A program made the translations under genes and the position numbers. From Chloroflexota bacterium (GTDB lineage Bacteria; Chloroflexota; Chloroflexia; Chloroheliales; Chloroheliaceae), in the NCBI GenBank assembly GCA_902812345.1, contig CADDZM010000007.1, positions 1 through 39,602 of the forward strand: a DNA stretch of 39,602 bases, in the 5' to 3' direction. Below are positions 16,790-24,512 of this stretch, piece after piece. The notes beneath the pieces were generated by a model. That model worked only from the letters and a program-made list of their open reading frames with translations, was not told the DNA's origin and made no database searches. Within the stretch, counting starts at the first letter, position 1; each line of letters starts with the position of its first letter.

Positions 16790-17775
16790 GCATTATTGGT
16801 GCGCCCTTAGCTTTTGGTCAGACCAAAGCCGGGGTAGGCCTCGCGCCTTCGGCTTTGCGAAAAGGCGGATTGGTGGAAGCCCTGACCCAACTCGGCCATA
16901 CCGTTGTTGACGAGGGCGATTTGCAGTTTCCCAGGGGTAAGTTGCACGAAGCCGAGGTTGAACTTCCCGAAGCCGAGTTCGACGGGGCGCGCCGCAATCT
17001 TTTCGAGGAAGGCGACACCACTACCACGACTCTTTCAGCCTCGGTCACGCGAGTGAAAAATGCGCGTGAGGTCGGCGAAAGCTGCCGCTTGATATCCCAA
17101 AAAGTTTGCCGGCGGGCAAAAGAAGGTGATTTCTGCCTCACCCTGGGCGGCGATCACTCGATTGCCCTCGGCTCGATTCCCGGTATCCTGGCAGCCCGCC
17201 CCGATACCGCCCTTATCTGGGTGGACGCTCACGGCGACTTTAATACGCCTGAAACCTCGCCAAGCGGCAACATGCACGGCATGCCGTTGGCGATGGTGCT
17301 GGGTTATGATACCCACAAACTGCCGGATTTCAACTGGCTCCTCGACGAGGAGTTGCGTAAACTGACGCCGGACCGGGTAGCCCTGGTCGGCGTTCGAAGC
17401 CTGGATGCCGGCGAGCGCCGCCTGCTAAAAGACGCGGGAGTTCATGTCTATAGCATGAGCGAGATTGACCGCTACGGTATCGGGCAGGTAATGGACCGGG
17501 CCATGACCGCTATCAATGGCGACGGCCGCCGGACTTTCCATGTCAGTTTCGATATTGACTCCATTGATCCCTCCGAAGCGCCTGGCACCGGCACCCTGGT
17601 TAAGGGCGGCCTGACTTACCGGGAAGCCCACACTATTCTGGAGATGGTCGCCGAAACCGGCCTTTTAACCTCGCTCGACCTTGCCGAGGTCAACCCGGAA
17701 CTCGATATCAACGGCCAGACTACCGCCCTGGGTATCGAACTTATCGCTTCCGCCCTGGGAAAATCAATTTTCTAA
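16780..17775 (+). CDS. rocF: arginase family protein, probable arginase
   Basis: A 331-residue ureohydrolase, expected to split arginine into ornithine and urea with a binuclear Mn2+ centre. Metal ligands are visible: GGDHS (His126), DAHGD (Asp149, His151, Asp153) and FDIDSIDP (Asp258, Asp260). The length and the NTPETSPSGNMHGMPLA loop fit arginases better than agmatinases. Its ATG lies inside the last codons of lat. The pair suggests catabolism of the dibasic amino acids lysine and arginine, with the transaminase possibly also acting on ornithine; the latter is inference. Confidence 0.92.
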   Translation: MRVSIIGAPLAFGQTKAGVGLAPSALRKGGLVEALTQLGHTVVDEGDLQFPRGKLHEAEVELPEAEFDGARRNLFEEGDTTTTTLSASVTRVKNAREVGESCRLISQKVCRRAKEGDFCLTLGGDHSIALGSIPGILAARPDTALIWVDAHGDFNTPETSPSGNMHGMPLAMVLGYDTHKLPDFNWLLDEELRKLTPDRVALVGVRSLDAGERRLLKDAGVHVYSMSEIDRYGIGQVMDRAMTAINGDGRRTFHVSFDIDSIDPSEAPGTGTLVKGGLTYREAHTILEMVAETGLLTSLDLAEVNPELDINGQTTALGIELIASALGKSIF

Positions 17776-17832
17776 CAGCTGGTAGGCCGGTCTTACGGGC
17801 AAGCTAAATGTAAGGTCAGGGTTGCTAAAATT

Positions 17833-17877
17833 AAACCAGGTACAGGTAAAGATAGAGTCTTTACCTGTACCTGGTTT
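17833..17877 (+). terminator. strong intrinsic terminator after arginase
   Basis: A perfect 19-bp stem: 17833-17851 pairs with 17859-17877 across a seven-base loop, ending in TTTTA. It lies 58 bases after the arginase stop and closes the lat-rocF operon. The stem is almost symmetric and could stop readthrough from both sides. Confidence 0.9.
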
Positions 17878-17938
17878 TACTCCTTCCCCAATAATTTTTA
17901 GCCTTGTGCAAAATTGTTCAAATGTGGTAAAATTAAAT

Positions 17939-17977
17939 TACTACATTGTAGTAGAGCGTAGTAGAGGGTAGTAGCGC
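17939..17977 (+). promoter_or_regulatory. palindrome plus three 10-bp direct repeats
   Basis: TACTAC-ATT-GTAGTA (17939-17953) is a perfect inverted repeat. From its right half, three head-to-tail 10-base units run: GTAGTAGAGC, GTAGTAGAGG and GTAGTAGCGC (17948-17977). One helical turn per unit suggests cooperative binding of a regulator on one DNA face, upstream of the AstE/AspA-type gene. A 12-base palindrome TTTGAATTCAAA (18012-18023) follows. I see no convincing -35/-10 pair in 17878-18086. Confidence 0.55.
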
Positions 17978-18086
17978 GATAACTTGTTCCCTGAATAACA
18001 AACCAAAAGTTTTTGAATTCAAACAAATTTTTATTCCCGCTCAAAATTTGAATATAAAAATATAAGGGGTTGTGAGGAGGAAGACT

Positions 18087-19232
18087 TTGACGGCAACTGT
18101 TGATATTTTATCTGACGAGATCAAAATAAAAACGGTCCGGGTAGGCTCGGCGGAGTCCCGGCCCGGTGAGATTGTTTATGGCTGGTTCGAACTGGCCCAA
18201 CTACCGACCGGGCATACCGAGCGTATCCCGGTTATTATCGCCCAGGGTCGCGAACCCGGTCCGACTTTCTGGTTTACCGCCAATATTCACGGCAACGAGT
18301 TGACCGGCATGGCGGCGGTTCACGATATCGTAAGACCGGCCCTGCTGGAAAATTTACGCGGCACCGTTGTAGCTCTTCCCAGCCTTAACCCGGCCGGTTT
18401 GCGGACTAATCAGCGCGTGCCTTATTTCGAAACCCAGGACCCTAACCGCAGCTTTCCCGGCTACAACAATCCCGATACCGACCCGACCACAGCCGAACGC
18501 CAGAAGCACCCGCCGTCCATTTATGATGAAGCGATGGCCCGCCTTTTTGAATGTATCCGCGAGTCGGCTGATTTTCTGGTGGATTTGCACTGTTACGGTT
18601 TGCAGGCTGCCTCGTTTACTATCCGCGACCGGGTGCTTTACCACGATGAGTCCGACCGGGCGGAAGCCGAAGAACTTTTCCGCCGTATGGATGAACTCTG
18701 TGGCGCTTTTGGCCTCGGCGTAGTCAACGAAGCGGAAGCGCGCCGCTATATTGACCAGAAGTTGCACCGCTCGACCAGTGGGGCGGCCCTCAACGAGTCC
18801 CGCATCCCCGCCATCACGGTTGAACTGGGTTTGATTGGCGGCGTTGACCCCGATGCCCTGGCGGCGGCCCGGACCGGCATGTTAAATAGCCTGCGCTGGG
18901 CTGGCATGTTGCCTGGCATGGTGGACAAAATTACCAGCGTCCCGGTGCCGCAGCCGCCTTTCAGCACCCGCCGGGAGAACTCTCCGCGCGCCCAGGCCAG
19001 CGGCATTTTGCGTTATCACGTCCGGCCCGGTGATATGGTTTCGCAAGGCGATATTATTGCGACCCTGACCGATATTTTCGGCAATCCCATTGCCGAAAAT
19101 AGCGAAATCCGGGCCGAAAGCGATGGCTGGATTATTAGCCTCTCGCGGGGCGCGATTTGCTACCAGGGCCAGACCATTACCAATATGGCCGTCCGTGACG
19201 ACAACCCGATGGTCGAGCATTTCCCGGCCTAA
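18087..19232 (+). CDS. succinylglutamate desuccinylase/aspartoacylase family zinc amidohydrolase
   Basis: A 381-residue M14-like zinc enzyme that cleaves N-acyl amino acids. Motifs in order: NIHGNELTG (zinc His68 and Glu71), QDPNRSFPG (substrate carboxylate-binding region), DLHCYG (third zinc ligand) and VELGLIGG (candidate catalytic Glu). A C-terminal beta domain of about 90 residues follows (YHVRPGDMVSQGD, biotinyl/lipoyl-like fold). I choose TTG 18087 because GAGGAGG (18074-18080) lies six bases upstream; a GTG at 18072 would put that site inside the gene. The lat/arginase neighbourhood suggests an N-acylated basic amino acid as substrate, which is inference. Ectoine-pathway DoeB is another member of this family. 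Confidence 0.88.
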   Translation: MTATVDILSDEIKIKTVRVGSAESRPGEIVYGWFELAQLPTGHTERIPVIIAQGREPGPTFWFTANIHGNELTGMAAVHDIVRPALLENLRGTVVALPSLNPAGLRTNQRVPYFETQDPNRSFPGYNNPDTDPTTAERQKHPPSIYDEAMARLFECIRESADFLVDLHCYGLQAASFTIRDRVLYHDESDRAEAEELFRRMDELCGAFGLGVVNEAEARRYIDQKLHRSTSGAALNESRIPAITVELGLIGGVDPDALAAARTGMLNSLRWAGMLPGMVDKITSVPVPQPPFSTRRENSPRAQASGILRYHVRPGDMVSQGDIIATLTDIFGNPIAENSEIRAESDGWIISLSRGAICYQGQTITNMAVRDDNPMVEHFPA

Positions 19233-19264
19233 GGGTTTCTTTACGAGCTAAAGCTGCTTGAACA

Positions 19265-19311
19265 AACCAAAGAGCCGTCCTTAAATTCTGACAAGGGACG
19301 GCTCTTTGGTT
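19265..19311 (+). terminator. intrinsic terminator after the amidohydrolase gene
   Basis: AACCAAAGAGCCGTCC (19265-19280) pairs over 16 perfect bases with 19296-19311, followed by TGTTT. Confidence 0.9.
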
Positions 19312-19396
19312 GTTTAGCATACTTTTGTCAGACCTCAAGAGGAAAGGAGGCCGGAAACGGCAGGCTAGCGCTCTTTCAATTAATAAAGCTATAGTG

Positions 19397-19425
19397 TTAA
19401 AATGGCTTTTATCAAGTGCTATAAT
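19397..19425 (+). promoter_or_regulatory. extended -10 promoter of the small helical protein gene
   Basis: TGCTATAAT (TATAAT at 19420-19425, TGn extension) with a TTAAAA -35 (19397-19402) at 17 bases. The predicted leader is about 35 bases before the ATG at 19466. Confidence 0.5.
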
Positions 19426-19465
19426 TTTGTAAGTTTCAGTTGGAATAGCGAAAGGGCGGCCCCTA

Positions 19466-19852
19466 ATGAACGACCTTCATATTGATATTGACGAGATAGA
19501 TAACCAGGAAACGATTCCGCCTGCGTCCGGCGAAAGCGGCTCAAACGAGCGGCCAAAAGAACCGGCGGGCGGCTTTGGTTTTGGCGACCTCCTGGAACGC
19601 ATTGGTGAACGGGCTAACCGCTGGCAGGACCGCATGAATGCCGGGACAAGGTTGGGCCTTGATATGCATATCATCCCGCCCGAAGCTAAAAAGCATCTAA
19701 TTTCCAGCCAGCGCGAGTTTTTGCTGGCCTGGCGCGCCCTCATTGACTACTCGCTCGAACGGCTCAACCGGGAGGAAGCACGCGAAGCCGCTGCGCCGGA
19801 TAAACCGGACGAAACGCCCAAAGTCGAGAAAATCCAGGTCGGGGAATTTTAG
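19466..19852 (+). CDS. small helical protein of unknown function
   Basis: A 128-residue protein without a family name known to me. The N-terminal 35 residues are acidic and disordered. A Gly-rich GGFGFGDLLERIGERANRW follows, then an amphipathic helical segment (PPEAKKHLISSQREFLLAWR, continuing into ALIDYSLERLN), and a Glu/Lys tail. Segments of the form PPE-x-HL-x-R-E-LL-x-R-L-D-ERL recur in small proteins of Gram-positive bacteria and Chloroflexota, as far as I recall. The ATG at 19466 follows AAAGGGCGG. It converges on the LipM-like gene, with one base between stop codons. Cytoplasmic; function unknown. Confidence 0.75.
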   Translation: MNDLHIDIDEIDNQETIPPASGESGSNERPKEPAGGFGFGDLLERIGERANRWQDRMNAGTRLGLDMHIIPPEAKKHLISSQREFLLAWRALIDYSLERLNREEAREAAAPDKPDETPKVEKIQVGEF

Positions 19853-19853
19853 T

Positions 19854-20732
19854 CTAACGGAAGGCCGGGACGGGCCGCTGCCGCTCCATGTTCCAGGCCA
19901 GGTTGTCATACTTGGCAGCCTGGAGTTCAAGGGCCAGGGCGGCCTCGGCGGAGTTGAGTTCATTTTGCGGCAGCGCAATCCCAAAGTGCGTGGCGAAACC
20001 CTGGCTAAAAGCCTGCTGCGCTTCCTCATAACTTACCGTTCGCCGCCGGGCTTCCTCAATGGAAGTGAGGCGTCTGGCGACCTGGGCGATAGTTTTAGCG
20101 CGGTCCAGGCGGGCGGGTAGTTCCAGCACCCGGAAAAGTTTATCCACGTCCACACTTAAAAGAATAGTCCCTTGCTGTAAAAAAGCCCCGTGTTGGCGGG
20201 CCTGGGCGCTGCCGATTATCTTGCGGCCTTGCCAGGTTATTTCGTAGGCGCTCGGAGCGTCGAAACAGGCCGAGGTAATCGCGTCGGCGTGTCCGCGCCG
20301 GTCTTTCTCGGCCATTTCGGCTTCTACCCCCAACAATCGCAGCCCTTCCACCAGGGCGCCGCTGATTTTGCGGTAAGATTCCAGCACCCCGCCGCTGAAT
20401 TGAGGGTCTTCGATACTGCCGACCAGGCTGTAGGTCAGTTCGGCAAAATCGTGCAAAATAGCCCGGCCCCCGGTCGGGCGGCGGACCCATTCCACCCCAA
20501 GTTCCTCGCACGCCTTGAAATTTACCTCGCGTTCGGCCCGTTGAGCGTATCCGAGCGAAAGAGCGGCCGGTTGCCAGCCGTAAAAGCGCAGGATAGGCCC
20601 GGGTTGTGCGCCTGCTTCGGTCTGGGCGGCGAAATGCTGCCAGAGCGCTTCATCGAGCGCCATATTGTAAGAGCCCCGGTTTCGACCGGAGAGAATCAGC
20701 CGCCACCCGGCCTGAGAAGCTGTATTTCCCAC
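19854..20732 (-). CDS. lipoate/octanoate transfer protein, LipM-like
   Basis: A 292-residue member of the BPL/LplA/LipB fold, acting in lipoyl cofactor assembly on the E2 and GcvH proteins. Motifs: RRPTGGRAILHDFAELTYS (substrate pocket) and ACFDAPSAYEITWQGRKIIG, with Cys156 just before the invariant Lys171. A cysteine at that place is the acyl-enzyme residue of Bacillus LipM octanoyltransferase, so a LipM role fits better than an ATP-using ligase. The start is GTG 20732, immediately after the TAA of the response regulator gene (TAAGTG), so translation is probably coupled. The regulator-lipoylation pairing is unusual. Confidence 0.87.
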   Translation of the reverse strand: MGNTASQAGWRLILSGRNRGSYNMALDEALWQHFAAQTEAGAQPGPILRFYGWQPAALSLGYAQRAEREVNFKACEELGVEWVRRPTGGRAILHDFAELTYSLVGSIEDPQFSGGVLESYRKISGALVEGLRLLGVEAEMAEKDRRGHADAITSACFDAPSAYEITWQGRKIIGSAQARQHGAFLQQGTILLSVDVDKLFRVLELPARLDRAKTIAQVARRLTSIEEARRRTVSYEEAQQAFSQGFATHFGIALPQNELNSAEAALALELQAAKYDNLAWNMERQRPVPAFR

Positions 20733-21428
20733 TTAAGTTACCACCAGTTTATAGCCCGTTCCCCGGACCGTTTGAATCTGGGCGCTGGACCCGGTCAATT
20801 TGTCCCGCAAATGAGCTACGTGTACATCCACCGTCCGGGTATCGCCAAAATATTCGTAACCCCAGACCAGGTTTAGCAGCCGGTCCCGGTCAAGCACAAT
20901 CCCCGTGTTCTGAGCCAGCACTTTGAGCAGGTCGAACTCTTTAGCCCTCAGTTCAATGGGCTGTTCCTCGATGGTCACTTCGTGGCGGGCCAGGTCAATG
21001 CGGGTGTTACCAAGTTCAATCAGGTTTTTAACCGCCGGGGCCGTATTCGGCTGCGTCACCGTATCGGTGCGCCGCAGGACCGCCTTTATGCGGGCGACCA
21101 GTTCACGGGTATTAAAAGGCTTGGCGACATAATCGTCCGCGCCGAGTTCAAGGCCCACGATGGTATCAATGTCGTCACCTTTAGCCGTCATCATAATGAT
21201 AGGAATATTACTCTCGCGGCGAATCTGGCGGCAAACCTCATAACCATCGAGTTCGGGTAACATCAAATCCAGCAGCACCAGGGCCGGATTGTGCTGGTTG
21301 AACAGCCGCAGACCCTCCCGCCCGGTATGGGCTACCTCAACCGTATAGCCTTCGTTTGTAAGGTACAATTTGACCAGTTCAACAATGCTGCGGTCGTCAT
21401 CAATAACTAAAATAAGTTTATCAGCCAT
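20733..21428 (-). CDS. OmpR/PhoB-type response regulator
   Basis: A 231-residue two-component regulator. The receiver domain (1-118) has the acidic pair Asp10-12, phospho-acceptor Asp54 (LLDLMLP), Thr81 and Lys103 (VAKPF). The DNA-binding winged helix (about 135-228) has IELRAKEFDLLKVLAQN and the recognition-helix region DTRTVDVHVAHLRDKL. No histidine kinase gene is adjacent, so its partner is elsewhere. The ATG at 21428 is preceded by GGGAGA. It is transcribed away from the CsbD gene and directly into the LipM-like gene. Confidence 0.95.
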   Translation of the reverse strand: MADKLILVIDDDRSIVELVKLYLTNEGYTVEVAHTGREGLRLFNQHNPALVLLDLMLPELDGYEVCRQIRRESNIPIIMMTAKGDDIDTIVGLELGADDYVAKPFNTRELVARIKAVLRRTDTVTQPNTAPAVKNLIELGNTRIDLARHEVTIEEQPIELRAKEFDLLKVLAQNTGIVLDRDRLLNLVWGYEYFGDTRTVDVHVAHLRDKLTGSSAQIQTVRGTGYKLVVT

Positions 21429-21657
21429 CGCACATCTCCCTGCTACTACCTAACCAGGCTGCAAGCCCTTCCGGTTAATTAATATTATGCCATAAACAGG
21501 GGTTTCTAGCTAATGTAATAGAGTTCCTGGAAGATGTGGCACGGCTTATGCATTATTATTTAGTGTAAAGTAAACAGAAACTTTGTTTCTGAAAAGCCCG
21601 AACAATGGAGTTTAGGCCGGGGTAACCCGGCAAAAGGCGAAAGCGAAAGGAGCAACT

Positions 21658-21903
21658 ATGCACGATAGTGAAATGGATACTCAAAAGGGTGGCATGAAAG
21701 AATTTGGCGGCAAGGTCGAGAAGACTGCCGGTGATTTGACGGGCAACGAGGATATGCAGGCCCGTGGCACCCAAACCCAGGCCAAAGGCAAAGCCCAGAA
21801 TATGTGGGGCAAGGCCAAAGACGCCGCCGGAGATGTCGCTGACACCGTAAAGGATGCCTTTGACCCTAACAGCAAAGACCCTAATATGAACAACCGGCCT
21901 TAA
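21658..21903 (+). CDS. CsbD family stress-response protein
   Basis: An 81-residue hydrophilic CsbD-like protein with no Cys. The family signature GGMKEFGGKVEKTAGDLTGN lies near the N-terminus, followed by a repeated GKAQNMWGKAKDAAGDV segment. CsbD proteins are abundant under general stress in many bacteria; their molecular role is unknown. The ATG at 21658 follows AAAGGAG. It stands alone between the divergent response-regulator gene and its own terminator. The 229-base gap before it shows no clear consensus promoter. Confidence 0.92.
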   Translation: MHDSEMDTQKGGMKEFGGKVEKTAGDLTGNEDMQARGTQTQAKGKAQNMWGKAKDAAGDVADTVKDAFDPNSKDPNMNNRP

Positions 21904-21951
21904 TTTACAGGGTCTTAAAGCTTAATTCAAGTTTTTGATAATATAACTAAA

Positions 21952-21983
21952 TTAAAAGCATCTCCTGATGGGGGTGCTTTTAA
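21952..21983 (+). terminator. terminator after csbD-like gene
   Basis: TTAAAAGCA (21952-21960) pairs with TGCTTTTAA (21975-21983), with partial inner pairing and a T-rich end. It lies about 50 bases after the stop. Confidence 0.75.
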
Positions 21984-22053
21984 TTTGCCTTACGCCCGCC
22001 CCTCAAAACTGTGTTACAATAAAGTGCCTTTAATTTAAAATTGCGGCTAAAAG

Positions 22054-22082
22054 CTGCCAAACCGGGTATTTTTTGGTATAAT
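22054..22082 (+). promoter_or_regulatory. promoter for a leaderless mRNA (zinc-ribbon/DUF2007 gene)
   Basis: Extended -10 TGGTATAAT (TATAAT at 22077-22082), with CTGCCA 17 bases upstream (22054-22059). The ATG is at 22089, exactly six bases after the -10, which is where transcription should start. No ribosome site fits between. Confidence 0.6.
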
Positions 22083-22088
22083 TCATTA

Positions 22089-22469
22089 ATGAAAAACCTT
22101 AGAGAGCGACAATGCAGCAATTGCGGCCGGATTTATAGCTGGGATGACTGGCCGGAAGATAATTGTCCGGTCTGTGAAGATGTCCCACTTGAAGACCTTG
22201 AAGGCGAAGGCAGCGAAGCGTTCCTGGACGACACCCTCAGCCAGGAAATTCCCTGGCCGAAAGGCGAACGGGAAGTGGTGGTCTGCCGGGCCTTTGGATA
22301 CCTGGACGCTCAGTTAATCAAAGCTACCCTTGAAGGCGCGGGTATCCCGGTCCTGCTCCATGCCGGGGCAAAACTCGGCCTTACGGTCGGTGACCTGGGC
22401 GCTGTACCGGTCATGGTTCCCAGGAACCGGGCGGATGAAGCGCTGGCTATTCTGGACGAGCGACAGTGA
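22089..22469 (+). CDS. zinc-ribbon DUF2007-like protein
   Basis: A 126-residue soluble protein. The N-terminus has a rubredoxin/zinc-ribbon pattern CSNCGRIYSWDDWPEDNCPVC (two CxxC pairs). The C-terminus (about 62-126) resembles DUF2007 (VVVCRAFGYLDAQLIKATLE, VPVMVPRNRADEALAILDE), a small ferredoxin-like fold of unknown signalling role. I choose the ATG at 22089; an upstream TTG at 22041 would put the promoter inside the gene. It precedes the glutaredoxin-like gene by 48 bases. Confidence 0.82.
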   Translation: MKNLRERQCSNCGRIYSWDDWPEDNCPVCEDVPLEDLEGEGSEAFLDDTLSQEIPWPKGEREVVVCRAFGYLDAQLIKATLEGAGIPVLLHAGAKLGLTVGDLGAVPVMVPRNRADEALAILDERQ

Positions 22470-22517
22470 GCGAGCTTGTCGCCGGTTTAATTCAACTCTA
22501 GTATACTATTTCGAACG

Positions 22518-22796
22518 GTGAGCGAAAAGAATAGTTTACATAAAATTACTCTTTACAGTAAAGAAGGCTGTCACCTTTGCGAAAATGCCAGGGAAGCTTT
22601 ATTTGAGCTGGAAGACGACTTCGAAATTGAGCTGGAAGAGGTAGATATTACCACTGATAGCGCTCTTTTCGAGAAATACAAATATGTCATCCCGGTGATG
22701 GTTGTAGATGACTCCATTGTGCTGGAAGCTCGGATTGACGCTCGTAAGATCTACCGCGCTCTGGTGGAAGGTTACGGACCTAAGCTAAAGGTCTAG
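22518..22796 (+). CDS. glutaredoxin-like protein (DUF836 family)
   Basis: A 92-residue thioredoxin-fold protein with redox motif CHLC (after KEGC) near residue 18, and a cis-Pro in YVIPVMVVDD. It matches the glutaredoxin-like DUF836 family, thought to reduce or sense thiols in the cytoplasm. The start is GTG 22518. A TATACT box (22502-22507) lies only ten bases upstream, so it may have its own promoter and a very short leader. No ribosome-binding site is evident. Confidence 0.9.
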   Translation: MSEKNSLHKITLYSKEGCHLCENAREALFELEDDFEIELEEVDITTDSALFEKYKYVIPVMVVDDSIVLEARIDARKIYRALVEGYGPKLKV

Positions 22797-22878
22797 GTTA
22801 TTTTGCAGTTAATGGCTTTACCAACGTCTTACATTCGAATATAAAAAGTCACACTTAATATCCGGTAGGTGAATTTTG

Positions 22879-24402
22879 ATGCGTGGGAAAATCGTGCGCT
22901 TTTCGTACCTGGCCCGGCGGCGTCAGGTTTCCGAGACTGTTAATCAAAAATCAAATGGCAAGTCTAAAAATGCTTTAGTACGCCTGTGGAACAAAACAGC
23001 TGCCCCGTTCTGGCTCGCCCGCATGCGCAAAGAGATCCATCATTATTACCGTGATACGGTAGTCTTACGCATGAAGTGGGGTTCTGACCTCGTTTACCGT
23101 GTGGAAGTGCGCGGCAACGCAAACTTTACTCATACGCCTTCGACCGTTATCGCTTTAGGCCACAAACGCGATACCGATATTCCGGTAGTTATCCCGCTTC
23201 TTTATCATTTCCAGAAGCCGAAAAGGCACGCCAGGAAGGTGCGGGATTTGTATATTGCCGCCCGCGACGATGTCTTTGAGCGCGGTTTCCTGACGATTTA
23301 CCTGCCTTTTCTGGACTTCTTCCGGCCTCTATTTAGCCGTACGAGCGTAATTGGCCGCTGGTTCAAAATGTTGCAAGCCTGTCCGGTTAAATTGCCGGAC
23401 GAGCAGACCGCCAACCAGCTTTTAAACGAAACGCTCCGGATTGAAGGCAATCTGGATGCCCTGGAAGCCGTTGACGAAACCTGGCTTGCTAAACTCCTGG
23501 GGGATGAAATGGGCCACCGCCCCGGCCTGACCCTCAAAGATGTTGTGCTGAAGGGCGACCTGAAAGTCCTGGCCCAATACGCCACCCCACGAATGTTCCG
23601 CGAACCGCTCGCGAGCCGCATTCGCCAGCGGCATCATGCAACAATGCACGCCCAACTGCGGTATCTAATCAGGGTACTGGAAAAAGGCGGCAGCTTGCTG
23701 GTCCTGCCGGAAGGCCGGGTTAGCCCGGATGGACGGTTTTGCAAGATGCGGGCGGCGGTTATCCGCCTTGTCCAACAGGCCCGCGTCGAGACCACGCTGC
23801 TGCCGGTGAACCTGACCTACGACTTTATGGATACGATGCGCACCAACGTCACCGTAATCGTCGGGGAGGAAATAAACAAGCTCAAGCATCACAGCAAATC
23901 CGAGCTGACCGATATTATCCGCAAGAAAGTGGCCGGGCTTACCTGCGTGACCATGAGCGGCCTGGTCAGTCGGGCCTTGATCGAAAGGGTGAACGAGGGC
24001 CACAACCAGATTCGCCTTAGCCGCTTCAAAGAGCAACTCTGGGCTGAAATCCAACGGCTGCGCAAACTGGGCCTGGCCCTGGACCGCCAGCTTGCGACCC
24101 GGCAGGATTTCGAGGAACGTTTCGAGCGGTTCATGGATTGGGCCTGGCACAAAGGCGGCATTTTTCTGGTCGGGCCGATGTTTGCGGCGGACGGTTCGAA
24201 AGGGTTCGATTGGATCAGGTTGGACCGCCCCGCTTTGCTCCGCGAGGAATGTACCAAGCACACTCAAAACCCGGTCCGCTATTGCTATAATGAACTGACC
24301 GAGTTGCTCGAAACCTGGAACGCGCTGCCGGAGCAGTCCAAGCCGGAAACTGAGTCTGCCGCGCTCGAACTCGTAGAAGTCCAGCGCCTGACCGCCGGTT
24401 AG
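22879..24402 (+). CDS. PlsC-like 1-acylglycerol-3-phosphate acyltransferase family protein
   Basis: A 507-residue LPLAT-family acyltransferase, expected at the membrane in phospholipid synthesis or remodelling. The catalytic motif HKRDTD (His95, Asp100) and the PEGR motif (277-280) are present, but about 180 residues separate them instead of the usual 70-80. A charged helical insert therefore lies between, and a 200-residue helical C-terminal region follows. The ATG at 22879 comes directly after an alternative TTG; GGTAGGTGA is the likely ribosome site. There is no obvious long membrane helix. The acyl acceptor is uncertain because of the unusual architecture. Confidence 0.82.
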   Translation: MRGKIVRFSYLARRRQVSETVNQKSNGKSKNALVRLWNKTAAPFWLARMRKEIHHYYRDTVVLRMKWGSDLVYRVEVRGNANFTHTPSTVIALGHKRDTDIPVVIPLLYHFQKPKRHARKVRDLYIAARDDVFERGFLTIYLPFLDFFRPLFSRTSVIGRWFKMLQACPVKLPDEQTANQLLNETLRIEGNLDALEAVDETWLAKLLGDEMGHRPGLTLKDVVLKGDLKVLAQYATPRMFREPLASRIRQRHHATMHAQLRYLIRVLEKGGSLLVLPEGRVSPDGRFCKMRAAVIRLVQQARVETTLLPVNLTYDFMDTMRTNVTVIVGEEINKLKHHSKSELTDIIRKKVAGLTCVTMSGLVSRALIERVNEGHNQIRLSRFKEQLWAEIQRLRKLGLALDRQLATRQDFEERFERFMDWAWHKGGIFLVGPMFAADGSKGFDWIRLDRPALLREECTKHTQNPVRYCYNELTELLETWNALPEQSKPETESAALELVEVQRLTAG

Positions 24403-24512
24403 CCGCTGCCCGGGTTGGCCCGATTGACACCGGGTAGGGCTGGTGTTAAGCTTCAAGGTAACCCGGTCTAAACCGGACCATGTTTTTAGCTCTATAGCAA
24501 GGAGTTTCGAAA

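Noticed and set aside
17948-17977. CRISPR-like array
   Set aside because: Units are ten bases with no spacers; this is a simple tandem repeat.
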